Shown piece after piece: positions 17,524 through 24,969 of a DNA stretch of 34,933 bases. Origin of the DNA: JBCCSZ01 sp039199225. Its GTDB lineage: Bacteria > Bacteroidota > Bacteroidia > Chitinophagales > Saprospiraceae. The DNA is taken from positions 1 to 34,933 of the forward strand of contig JBCCSZ010000038.1 in NCBI GenBank assembly GCA_039199225.1. Reading direction: 5' to 3'. Both the position numbers and the translations under genes were made by a program. Below the pieces are notes generated by a model. It did no database searches, had not been told where the DNA came from, and saw nothing but the letters and a program-made list of their open reading frames with translations. The first letter of the stretch is position 1. Every line of letters begins with the position of its first letter.

Positions 17524-18633
17524 ATGATAAGATATAAAATTGTCTTTTTAATAGTTAGTCAACTTATTTATTGGAATATGCATGGCCAAAATAAAGCCCT
17601 TAAAATAGGAGTCGTCGGTTTGACACATACGCATGTGCATTGGATTTTTAGCAGTGATTCAGATAAAGTATTTGACATAGTCGGAATTGTCGAACCCAAC
17701 AAAGAATTGGCCAGGAGATATGCTAAGCAATATGAATTTTCCATGGGAATGGTGTACAATTCTCTGGAGGAGTTGATAGAGAAAAAATCTCCGGAAGCTG
17801 TTACAGCATTTGGGACGATCTATGACCATCTTGAAATTGTTGAAAAATGTGCGCCCCTTGGTATTCACGTCATGGTAGAAAAGCCCTTGGCAGTCAGCTT
17901 GGAACATGCCAAAAAAATGAAGCAGTTAGCTGAGCAACATGGAATCCATTTATTGACAAATTATGAAACTACTTGGTATCCAACGAACCACAAAGCATTC
18001 GACTTGATTAGAAGTGATACTGTTATTGGAGACATCAGAAAGGTGATCGTAAGAGATGGACATAAAGGTCCTAAAAAGATAGGTGTCAATAAAGAGTTTT
18101 TAGATTGGTTGGTAGACCCTATTTTAAATGGTGGTGGTGCAATTACTGATTTTGGCTGCTATGGTGCTAACTTATTGACCTGGCTTATGGATGGAGAAAA
18201 ACCGAATAGTGTCACGGCCATTACGGCCCAACAACAGCCCGAGAATAATCCCAAAGTGGACGACGAAGCAATTATCATTCTAAAATACGATAAGCTGGTT
18301 GCAATCATACAAGCATCCTGGAATTGGCCGATCGGACGAAAAGATATGGAAATATACGGTTTGAAAGGAGCCATTTATTCAGACAACCGCCACGATCTGA
18401 GGATACGAATTGCAACAGGCTATGACGAATACGAAGAAGAGAAACTGAAATTGCCAGAAAGAGAGGCTCCCTACAATGACCCCTTTGTTTATTTTGCATC
18501 TGTAGTCAATGGCAATACACAACCCAGTCAATATGATTTATCTTCTTTGGAAAATAATATGATTGTAATGGAAATTCTAGATGCTGCAATCAAAAGCTCT
18601 AAGTCAAATGAATCTGTTGAACTAGAAAAATAG
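17524..18633 (+). CDS. Exported Gfo/Idh/MocA-family oxidoreductase 1
   Basis: 369 residues. A signal peptide at about 1-22 (ending NMHGQ) makes it exported. The Rossmann segment starts IGVVGLTHTHVHW, a subgroup variant of the usual GxGxxG. The conserved EKP motif is in MVEKPLA (about 119-124) and the C-terminal substrate domain includes GGGAITDFGCYG. The family uses NAD(P) to oxidise or reduce sugars, inositols and related molecules; in Bacteroidota many members are exported and carry a tightly bound cofactor. It stands alone on the plus strand and converges on the MarR gene with only 11 bp between stops. It looks more AT-rich than the downstream operons. The substrate is unknown. Confidence 0.85.
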   Translation: MIRYKIVFLIVSQLIYWNMHGQNKALKIGVVGLTHTHVHWIFSSDSDKVFDIVGIVEPNKELARRYAKQYEFSMGMVYNSLEELIEKKSPEAVTAFGTIYDHLEIVEKCAPLGIHVMVEKPLAVSLEHAKKMKQLAEQHGIHLLTNYETTWYPTNHKAFDLIRSDTVIGDIRKVIVRDGHKGPKKIGVNKEFLDWLVDPILNGGGAITDFGCYGANLLTWLMDGEKPNSVTAITAQQQPENNPKVDDEAIIILKYDKLVAIIQASWNWPIGRKDMEIYGLKGAIYSDNRHDLRIRIATGYDEYEEEKLKLPEREAPYNDPFVYFASVVNGNTQPSQYDLSSLENNMIVMEILDAAIKSSKSNESVELEK

Positions 18634-18644
18634 CTGTCACCAGA

Positions 18645-19091
18645 TCACCCATCGCAACACATCTTCTTGAGTATTCGCTCTAGTTCGCGCGCATCGGCCT
18701 CTGTAATTTGTTCTTCGAAAAAATGGCCAACGGCAGCCAGGGCCTTGGGATGCAATTCAGTCAAAAGTTCCCTACCGGCCTCACTGATGACAATGTCGAC
18801 TTTCCTTCGATTATCGGCACAGACCGTCCTGTGAACATAACCTTTGTTCACCAGACGATCAATCAGCCGAGTAACGTCCGAACCGTTGAACAGCATGCGT
18901 TCCTTAATGGCACCGGCGGATAAGGGTTCCGGAAAGCTCCCTTGAAGTATTTTCAAAATATTGAACTGGGGATGCGTAATCTTGTACGGCTGTAGAACCT
19001 CCCGCAGGCGCAATTCGATTAGGTTGGAAGTTGTAAGCAGTTGAAAGTAGGCACTCGCGTGCGGATTTGGTGTGCTGTTCGCTTTTTGCAA
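18645..19091 (-). CDS. MarR-family transcriptional regulator
   Basis: 148 residues, typical length. The winged helix-turn-helix is visible (LSAGAIKERMLFNGSDVTRLIDRLVNK split over about 57-85), with the wing DNRRKVDIVISEAG. The start is TTG at 19091: the upstream gene's in-frame TAA lies three codons earlier and the next in-frame ATG is inside the DNA-binding domain. It is the last gene of the pirin-cupin-CDGSH operon, 6 bp after the CDGSH stop, and probably represses that operon through the palindrome at 20986-20998. MarR members often release DNA on oxidation or binding of phenolic ligands; the inducer here is unknown. Confidence 0.9.
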   Translation of the reverse strand: MQKANSTPNPHASAYFQLLTTSNLIELRLREVLQPYKITHPQFNILKILQGSFPEPLSAGAIKERMLFNGSDVTRLIDRLVNKGYVHRTVCADNRRKVDIVISEAGRELLTELHPKALAAVGHFFEEQITEADARELERILKKMCCDG

Positions 19092-19097
19092 AATCAG

Positions 19098-19337
19098 TTA
19101 TAAGTTCTTGTGGGCTCCATCGCAGAACCAATTGTTATCCGTTTTCTTACAAGTGCAGAAAAAGACCTTCTTTGATTCTTCCGCTTTAAAAACAATGGGC
19201 GACAAGTCTGAGCCCTTATGCGCACCATCACAAAATGGTTGATTGGTCGACAATCCACAAGCACACCATGCATAGGTCTTGCCCGCTTCCAGCTCCACTC
19301 CGATGGGTTGATTTCCCGCTACTTTAGGTAAATCCAT
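19098..19337 (-). CDS. Double-CDGSH iron-sulfur protein
   Basis: 79 residues with two CDGSH Fe-S motifs: CACG...FCDGAH (about 25-40) and CTCK...FCDGAH (about 61-76), each giving the three Cys and one His that hold a [2Fe-2S] cluster. Such small proteins act in electron transfer or redox/iron sensing. There is no signal peptide, so it is cytoplasmic. It sits 5 bp after the cupin-like gene and 6 bp before MarR, clearly within one operon with pirin, which points to an oxidative or electrophile stress function. Confidence 0.93.
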   Translation of the reverse strand: MDLPKVAGNQPIGVELEAGKTYAWCACGLSTNQPFCDGAHKGSDLSPIVFKAEESKKVFFCTCKKTDNNWFCDGAHKNL

Positions 19338-19342
19338 GTTAC

Positions 19343-20002
19343 TTATATTTTTGGGTTTTCTATGATTATCAATTGCGTATCTGATAGAACACTGAAATGT
19401 AAATCTTTGGAAGTCGTCATTTCAAGGCCCGTATGAACGGGCAGCTGCACATCGTTTACCATCAGCTCTCCCTGCAAAACGAAGACGAATATTTCTGCCT
19501 CTTTTTCTAGAGAGAATACCCTTTCGCTTGAGGCATCTAAATGGCCGAAAACCATACGAAGGTGCTCATTTTCTCTTTTTTCCAATACCACCCAATCATT
19601 TCCTGCATGCGGCAAAGCGTATTCGCGCTCTTCCATCAGAATGACGCTCCCCGATGGCCTGTGTTGTATCTGAATGGCATCCTTTCGCCGGGTCGAGGGC
19701 TGCTGAAGAAGTATGGAAATAATCTCCATATCTTGACCATCACTCGCTGCCACGAAGCCGTTTTTGAAAAAAACGTTTCTACTGATGTCCAATAACCAGT
19801 CAGATACCAATGGGTGCGCCTCGCTACTGATTTGGGGTAAATCCAACAAGCCGTGCCGGATTTGCCCTTCTTTGGCCGCCAGTGGGAGCAGTTGATAAGC
19901 TCCCGACGACCCCATACCAGAGAAATAGTTAGCGATTGTGGGTAGGCACCAAAGGCTACCTAGCCCAAGAAATGTACGTGCGATAAACAGCCGTCTTCTC
20001 AT
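19343..20002 (-). CDS. Exported pirin/cupin-like protein
   Basis: 219 residues. It starts MRRRLF followed by a hydrophobic stretch to about residue 25, a signal anchor or a weak Tat-like signal. The body is beta-rich and ends in a cupin-like fold (FSLEKEAEIFVFVLQGELMV split around 165-184), resembling the C-terminal half of pirins. The metal-binding HxH and HxE residues of pirin are not evident, so it may be non-catalytic. It lies 81 bp after the pirin gene and 5 bp before the CDGSH gene in the same operon. It may be a membrane-side partner of pirin; the specific role is unknown. Confidence 0.65.
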   Translation of the reverse strand: MRRRLFIARTFLGLGSLWCLPTIANYFSGMGSSGAYQLLPLAAKEGQIRHGLLDLPQISSEAHPLVSDWLLDISRNVFFKNGFVAASDGQDMEIISILLQQPSTRRKDAIQIQHRPSGSVILMEEREYALPHAGNDWVVLEKRENEHLRMVFGHLDASSERVFSLEKEAEIFVFVLQGELMVNDVQLPVHTGLEMTTSKDLHFSVLSDTQLIIIENPKI

Positions 20003-20083
20003 AATGTTTATGGTTCAATGTTCATAATGTAAATAGAACGACCAATATGTAGACATTCTACAAGCTTACTTGATCGAAGCTGT

Positions 20084-20962
20084 TCAATCAAATTTTTCAA
20101 CCAAATGCCCCATCTTCCCCATTTGATAATCTCGCATGGCCTGCCGGATTTCAGACTGGGTGTTCATCACGAAAGGTCCGTAGGTGGCCAGGGGCTCGCC
20201 AATCGGCTCACCAGCCAGCAATATGGCACGGGTCGTTTCACGGGCCTCCAATGTGATGTAATCGCCATCATTTTCCAACCAGGTCAAATCCTTCGCCTGA
20301 ATATCTTGTGAGTCATTAATGGTCAGTTGACCATCCAATTGGTACACAAAAGCATTAAAGGACTTGGGAACAGGTATGCGGATTGTTCCACCTTTTTCAA
20401 AATTAAGCCGCAGGGCCAGTATCGGCGAATAGGTCTCTACCCCACCCTTTTGATCGCCAAAAGTACCAGCTACAATACCCACTTCTACTTTGCCATCTTC
20501 CGAACGAACACTGGGCGTATCCTCATAGCTCAGAGGCTGGTAGTTCGGTGCCGTCATTTTGTAGCGAGCCGGTACATTGACCCAAAATTGTATGAGTTCC
20601 CAGGTTTTATCCTTCCCCACCAGCTCTTTGGGCGGACGCTCGCTGTGAATAACCCCACTGCCAGCATGCATCCATTGAGTCCCTCCTTTATAAACCACAC
20701 TGCTTATGTCCATGGAATCCCGGTGATGAACACCTCCCTCAAAAATAAAGGTAACGGGCGCAAATCCACGGTGCGGATGAGGTGGCACCCCAACCTCTTC
20801 CTGCCGCTTTCCTCCCTCATGGGTCAATTTCAAGTGGTGAACCAACAAAAACGGATCAATTTGATCCACACCGCGATAAGGCAACGCTTGGTCCAATAGA
20901 ATGCCTCCCATATCTACCTTCATAGCAGGGATGACCTTTTTGATAGAGCGAATCTCTTGCAT
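20084..20962 (-). CDS. Pirin-family protein
   Basis: 292 residues, full length for bacterial pirins. Metal ligands of the N-terminal cupin are present: H62 and H64 in HPHRGF and H106 and E108 in GVIHSE. The C-terminal cupin includes ILLAGEPIGEP. Pirins bind Fe and can act as quercetin 2,3-dioxygenases or as redox-sensitive regulators. It is the first gene of a four-gene operon (pirin, cupin-like, CDGSH, MarR). A promoter and overlapping palindrome lie just upstream, so expression is probably controlled by the operon's own MarR protein. Confidence 0.93.
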   Translation of the reverse strand: MQEIRSIKKVIPAMKVDMGGILLDQALPYRGVDQIDPFLLVHHLKLTHEGGKRQEEVGVPPHPHRGFAPVTFIFEGGVHHRDSMDISSVVYKGGTQWMHAGSGVIHSERPPKELVGKDKTWELIQFWVNVPARYKMTAPNYQPLSYEDTPSVRSEDGKVEVGIVAGTFGDQKGGVETYSPILALRLNFEKGGTIRIPVPKSFNAFVYQLDGQLTINDSQDIQAKDLTWLENDGDYITLEARETTRAILLAGEPIGEPLATYGPFVMNTQSEIRQAMRDYQMGKMGHLVEKFD

Positions 20963-20985
20963 TTTATTTAATGTTTAGACAATAA

Positions 20986-20998
20986 TTGTTGTAAACAA
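20986..20998. promoter_or_regulatory. Candidate MarR operator at the pirin operon start site
   Basis: A perfect inverted repeat TTGTT-N3-AACAA overlaps the last bases of the -7 box (20996-21003, minus strand) and the predicted start site. A dimer bound here would block transcription. Assignment to this MarR protein is inference from position. Confidence 0.5.
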
Positions 20999-21026
20999 AT
21001 ATACAGATACATTAACGGAATAGCAA
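20996..21026 (-). promoter_or_regulatory. Promoter of the pirin-CDGSH-MarR operon
   Basis: Minus-strand TTG (21026-21024), 20-nt spacer, TATATTTG (21003-20996), a full match to TAnnTTTG. Predicted leader of about 30 nt to ATG 20962. Confidence 0.6.
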
Positions 21027-21076
21027 GGTCGCACAACGAAAAAGCGTTGGTAGCTTACAGCAATGTAAAACAAGAT

Positions 21077-21106
21077 CATGCCCATTACCATAGCGGCATG
21101 GGCATG
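21077..21106 (-). terminator. Hairpin downstream of the Gfo/Idh 2 gene
   Basis: A perfect 9-bp stem, CATGCCCAT (21077-21085) and ATGGGCATG (21098-21106), with a 12-nt loop. On the minus strand it is followed by ATCTTGTTTTAC, only a weak U-tract. It lies about 43 bp past the stop of the gene ending at 21149 and before the pirin promoter. Confidence 0.45.
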
Positions 21107-21148
21107 TCAATAACCAGAAATGATGGGCTATTTTTTTAACAATTGATT

Positions 21149-22243
21149 TTATCCATACGCCACCTTTACCTGCCGACCTGTCGCCATACTTTGCTTTATG
21201 GCATCGATGATTTGCAGATCAAACAATCCTTCCTCACCCGAAGCTGTCACTTGGCTGCCTGTTTTCAAGTTTAAAGCAAAGGCATCCATTTGAGCCGTCT
21301 GCTGGTATTGATTCTTGGATGGTTCGACGGATAATTCTTCTGATGCAACCAATTGGGGTGGTTGACCAGCACTGAAGCAGGGCTTAATTTCCAGGCGTCC
21401 CTCCTCGCAAGTGGCATAAAAGCGATCCATATTTGCATTGTAAGATGTACTACTGCTGCTGACGGCCCCAGACGGAAAACGCATCTGAAAAGTTACCGAC
21501 TCGTAAATGCCCTTGAAGATTTCCGGTACCGTATTGTACCCCTGTGCGGTTACCGAAACGGGCAACTCTCCCACAAAGCGCCGGATACCTTGAATGCAGT
21601 ACACTCCCAAATCCATGATGGCACCACCGCCTCCCATTTTCTTATCGAGTCGCCAACTACCAGGCACGCCCATCCGAAATCCCAATCCGGACTCCATCAT
21701 CTTGACTTTCCCCCAGCGCGAGCGATTGCCCACCTCCACAGCGGCCAGATGTACTGGATGATAGTACAACCGATAACCAATTTGGAGTTGCTTACCAGCC
21801 TTGTCTCGTGCGGCCAACATTTGCAAACACTCCTTGGTATCCATTGCCATGGGCTTTTCGCAGATGACATGCTTGCCAGCCTCAAAGCCGCGAATGGTAT
21901 ATTCGGCATGCATGGAGTTGGGTAGCACCACATAGATGATGTCTATGTCGGGATTGTCCCTGATGCGATCGTAATTCTCGTAGTTGTAAATGTTCTTCTG
22001 TGGAATATTGTACTTTTTCGCCCAATCGACCGCTTTTTGAGGCGTTCCTGTGACAATGCCGGCCAGGTAACAATGCTCGGTTTCCTGGAGGGCTGGCGCC
22101 AATTGTCGCGTACTGTAATTGCCCAGTCCAACCAAGGCTACACCCAGCTTTTTTTCTGTATTCCAAGTGGCGGCACTGGCTGGCAATAAGCTCGTTCCCA
22201 GGCCCAATACGCCCATGTGTTTTAAAGCATTTCTTCTATCCAT
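21149..22243 (-). CDS. Tat-exported Gfo/Idh/MocA-family oxidoreductase 2
   Basis: 364 residues. The N-terminus MDRRNALKHMGVLGLG is a Tat signal, meaning it is folded with its cofactor before export. The Rossmann motif is GVALVGLGNYS (34-44), EKP is in HVICEKPMAM (about 126-135), and the substrate domain has GGGGAIMDLGVYC. It resembles glucose-fructose oxidoreductase-type members. The start overlaps the last 8 bp of the PDZ-hydrolase gene, so the two are translationally coupled. Probably periplasmic sugar redox chemistry; the substrate is unknown. Confidence 0.9.
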   Translation of the reverse strand: MDRRNALKHMGVLGLGTSLLPASAATWNTEKKLGVALVGLGNYSTRQLAPALQETEHCYLAGIVTGTPQKAVDWAKKYNIPQKNIYNYENYDRIRDNPDIDIIYVVLPNSMHAEYTIRGFEAGKHVICEKPMAMDTKECLQMLAARDKAGKQLQIGYRLYYHPVHLAAVEVGNRSRWGKVKMMESGLGFRMGVPGSWRLDKKMGGGGAIMDLGVYCIQGIRRFVGELPVSVTAQGYNTVPEIFKGIYESVTFQMRFPSGAVSSSSTSYNANMDRFYATCEEGRLEIKPCFSAGQPPQLVASEELSVEPSKNQYQQTAQMDAFALNLKTGSQVTASGEEGLFDLQIIDAIKQSMATGRQVKVAYG

Positions 22244-23597
22244 TTTGTGTCTTCTTTTGTACTTTTTTTATCCAATTACTCACTACCTCTACCAACTCGG
22301 CATTAAAGTGCTTGCCCATATATTCGCCATTGAGCAATCCTTCTTTTCTCAGTCGTAGGTTCTCAGCCATGGACGGCACCTTGGCAAATCCATGTTCTGT
22401 TCCTTTGAGAATCATCCACTCCCCTTTGCCTGGATGGTAAGCATTGACCGTGGCGGCTTGCATCTCTGCCCAATCCGCATCAATGGCGTGTATGTCAAAC
22501 TCTCCGTGTATGCCGAGAAAATAAACGTCGGCGTTTTTCAGAGCCTTTGTGGTATTGGTTTCATTGATTTCCTGCATGAAGCTGTAGTGACGAGAGAGGG
22601 TTTTGTCGTTTTCATCAATCATGGGCCACCCGGTGGACAGCAGTCCCTCGTAAGCAGGATTGGCGCGCAATTCTGAAGGCTTCATTTTTTTGACTAAGAA
22701 ATCGTGTATGATGGGTTCGCGCCTGCGCAGCTCCTCTTCTGCTTCTACAAGGTCCCAGCCTCGTATGACTTTTTGCTTTCGGAATATTTCCAGGATGTAC
22801 TCATACCAGGTCGTGGCAACGCTGCCGTAGTTGACGATACCTTTGACAGGTATGCGTTCTGCCAGTAAAGGAGCCGTCACACCGCCCAGTGAATGTCCGA
22901 ATAGGTAGACATTGTCCGAATCGATGCCATCGATGGTTTTGAGCATTTTTAGAGATTCGGCAAAAGCGTCTACCTCCAAATGGTAGCCGATGTCTTCACA
23001 AGCAGGCGTTCCCTTACTATCGCCTAAGCCGGGTTTCTCCACCCGATAAACGGCAATCCCCTTTTCGACCAGCCCTTCTACCAATTGCTTGATTGGGCTG
23101 AGTGGATTGTAGTAGTAATCAATAGAGTTGCAACCAAAACCTTGTAGAAAGAAAACGACCGGTGGGTTCTCTACCCCTTTCGGCAGTTCCAGGATGCTGC
23201 GCAACTGCCCTTGCTGGAAGGGAACCGCACCATAAACAACTTTTGCTTTATCCGAGCTTTCTTTGGGCTTTCCTTTGACCTTGCCTTTAAGCTCTAATTG
23301 TTGGTCGCCTCTTTTCAATTGAATGGTAATTTCTTCCCCTTCCCGCCAAGCCTTGGTCTGTGCTACCAAAGGCGAAACCTCTGTGAAACGCTGATCATTG
23401 ATGGACAATACAACATCACCAGCCTGTAAGCCAATTGAGGCCGCCGTTCCATTTGGCAATACCTGTGGGATCAATATCCCGGAGCCGTCTTCTGCTGCGC
23501 TGACCATGGCCCCCAAGGAGCCTTTTCGCTCTAGCTCTTGAGCTTGCATACTGGCTGCGATCCACAGGAAAGAGACTAAAAAAGTAAAAATTTTCAT
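22236..23597 (-). CDS. Secreted PDZ domain - alpha/beta-hydrolase
   Basis: 453 residues from ATG 23597. The frame is open to 23789, but that upstream stretch lacks a signal peptide, whereas MKIFTFLVSF...MQAQ at 23597 is a clear one. Residues about 28-110 form a PDZ domain (VLPNGTAASIGLQAGDVVLS). Residues about 120-450 are an alpha/beta hydrolase with FLQGFGCNS, nucleophile elbow GHSLGG (Ser236), and a late His in KGTEHGF. This resembles exported S9-type or esterase-like hydrolases in which PDZ binds a peptide terminus or partner. It overlaps by 8 bp with the Tat oxidoreductase gene. Substrate unknown. Confidence 0.87.
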   Translation of the reverse strand: MKIFTFLVSFLWIAASMQAQELERKGSLGAMVSAAEDGSGILIPQVLPNGTAASIGLQAGDVVLSINDQRFTEVSPLVAQTKAWREGEEITIQLKRGDQQLELKGKVKGKPKESSDKAKVVYGAVPFQQGQLRSILELPKGVENPPVVFFLQGFGCNSIDYYYNPLSPIKQLVEGLVEKGIAVYRVEKPGLGDSKGTPACEDIGYHLEVDAFAESLKMLKTIDGIDSDNVYLFGHSLGGVTAPLLAERIPVKGIVNYGSVATTWYEYILEIFRKQKVIRGWDLVEAEEELRRREPIIHDFLVKKMKPSELRANPAYEGLLSTGWPMIDENDKTLSRHYSFMQEINETNTTKALKNADVYFLGIHGEFDIHAIDADWAEMQAATVNAYHPGKGEWMILKGTEHGFAKVPSMAENLRLRKEGLLNGEYMGKHFNAELVEVVSNWIKKVQKKTQNG

Positions 23598-23966
23598 AAG
23601 TTGCTGTTTATCAAATATTCCTTTAGAAAAGGGTTTCGTAATATGTAAGCAGTTCGTAAGTATTGGACTAACCATAAATTGCAGAGAAACTTTTGTACAG
23701 CCGTAGCTAAAAACACAGGCACAGCCATAGCTATGGCGAGTATTTTTAACGAAGTATAGAGGTGAAAGTCGTTCAAAATAAGTCATCATTTAATTTGTCT
23801 ATGCACTTCTGTGCTTTTTTTAAATTATCAATAAGTTCCGATATCTGTTGCAAGATTCTACCAATGGAGGCATTCACTCTATGAACCCAGACAAAAATTC
23901 GTGTGAACGCATTTCTTCAGTTTTAGCCATGCTGTGACTTTGTTTTTTTATTTTTACAGCAAAAAA
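23598..23966. other. Divergent intergenic region with palindrome
   Basis: 369 bases between the PDZ-hydrolase (minus) and NTF2-like protein (plus) genes, AT-rich. A possible -7 box AATATTTG lies at 23619-23612 (minus, one mismatch). The region holds the repeat/palindrome at 23697-23737 and no convincing coding frame; the in-frame extension of the hydrolase gene has no signal peptide or family similarity. Confidence 0.5.
23697..23737. repeat. 12-bp direct repeat plus 14-bp perfect palindrome
   Basis: ACAGCCGTAGCT (23697) recurs as ACAGCCATAGCT (23721), 24 bp apart, and the second copy runs into the perfect palindrome GCCATAGCTATGGC (23724-23737). It sits mid-way in a divergent promoter region, as an operator would. 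Confidence 0.5.
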
Positions 23967-24857
23967 ATGAAAGTGACTTTCTCCCTTTGGATGGTTTTAG
24001 TTCTCCATATTTCGCTCTTTGCACAAGACAGTCCCCTATCTCCTTTCGACGCTCTGGTCGGCAAAACCTGGGTAGCCGAAGGTCAGTGGGCAGATGGCTC
24101 TGTTTTTAAGCAAGAAGTTGTCTTCGAATACGACCTCAACAAACAAGTTGTCAAAGCACATTCAATGGGTTTTACCGACGAGGTACGCACCGTATGGGGC
24201 GCCAGGAGTCATGGCATCAGACAATGGGATGCCGAAAAACAACAGATCGTCTTTTGGGAATTCGATACATTTGGTGGGCTCACCCAAGGCACTGTCCAAA
24301 CAGACAGCTCCGGCTTTTATTACGAATACGAATATGGCGACGGCGCTCAGAAAAACCAGCTCACAGATGCCTGGGAGCAAATCGATCCATACACCTACTC
24401 TTTCAAAGTGGGTGTCCGTTCGAATGACCAATGGCAAGAAGTTTATCTTCAGACCAAGTTTACGGCCTTACCTGCTTTTACAGGCGACCGAACGGAGATC
24501 GATGCCATCATGGCACAAGGAAACAAGTTCTCTGAGTACTACGTCAGCGGAAATACCAAGGCCCTTGTCGACATTTATACCGAAGAAGGAAAGATATTTC
24601 CAGGAAGAACGGAGATTCTAAAGGGCAAGGAGGCTCTGACAAAGTATTGGAGCCCTTCTGAAGGCTACGTTATGAATGCCCACAAAGTTCGCCCGGAGGA
24701 GATCGTCGTAGTTGGAGACACGGCCTACGACTATGGCTATTACATGGGGCGTTCTACCAATCCCAAAGGAGAAACTGCCGATTGGGGTGGCAAGTATGTT
24801 ATCATCTGGAAGAAAGTTGATGGCAAGTGGTTGATGGACATCGACATCTGGAATTAG
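23967..24857 (+). CDS. Secreted protein with C-terminal NTF2-like (SnoaL/DUF4440) domain
   Basis: 296 residues from ATG 23967, the start of a clear signal peptide (ending SLFAQ); the in-frame ATG at 23934 would put a non-signal extension in front. Residues about 28-185 look like a beta-barrel of the calycin/DUF1579 sort (VGKTWVAEGQW, QIVFWEFDTFGG). Residues about 190-296 form an NTF2-like cone (NKFSEYYVSGN, DKYTEEGK-like acidic turn, GKYVIIWKKVDGKWLMDIDIWN split over the end). Such domains bind small hydrophobic ligands or act as accessory folds. No catalytic site is evident. It appears to be monocistronic. Confidence 0.75.
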   Translation: MKVTFSLWMVLVLHISLFAQDSPLSPFDALVGKTWVAEGQWADGSVFKQEVVFEYDLNKQVVKAHSMGFTDEVRTVWGARSHGIRQWDAEKQQIVFWEFDTFGGLTQGTVQTDSSGFYYEYEYGDGAQKNQLTDAWEQIDPYTYSFKVGVRSNDQWQEVYLQTKFTALPAFTGDRTEIDAIMAQGNKFSEYYVSGNTKALVDIYTEEGKIFPGRTEILKGKEALTKYWSPSEGYVMNAHKVRPEEIVVVGDTAYDYGYYMGRSTNPKGETADWGGKYVIIWKKVDGKWLMDIDIWN

Positions 24858-24969
24858 GCCGAAAGTATATCAATTGGCAGGTGGCTTACACAAGTCTTGG
24901 GAGCTGTTCCGTTTTTTACAATTGGGTCTTTGCGCTTCCCGCTAAGTTGGATGCAAAAAAGATTCAACG

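Noticed and set aside
23598..23789. 64-residue N-terminal extension of the PDZ-hydrolase
   Set aside because: It lacks signal-peptide character; the internal ATG at 23597 begins a clean signal peptide.
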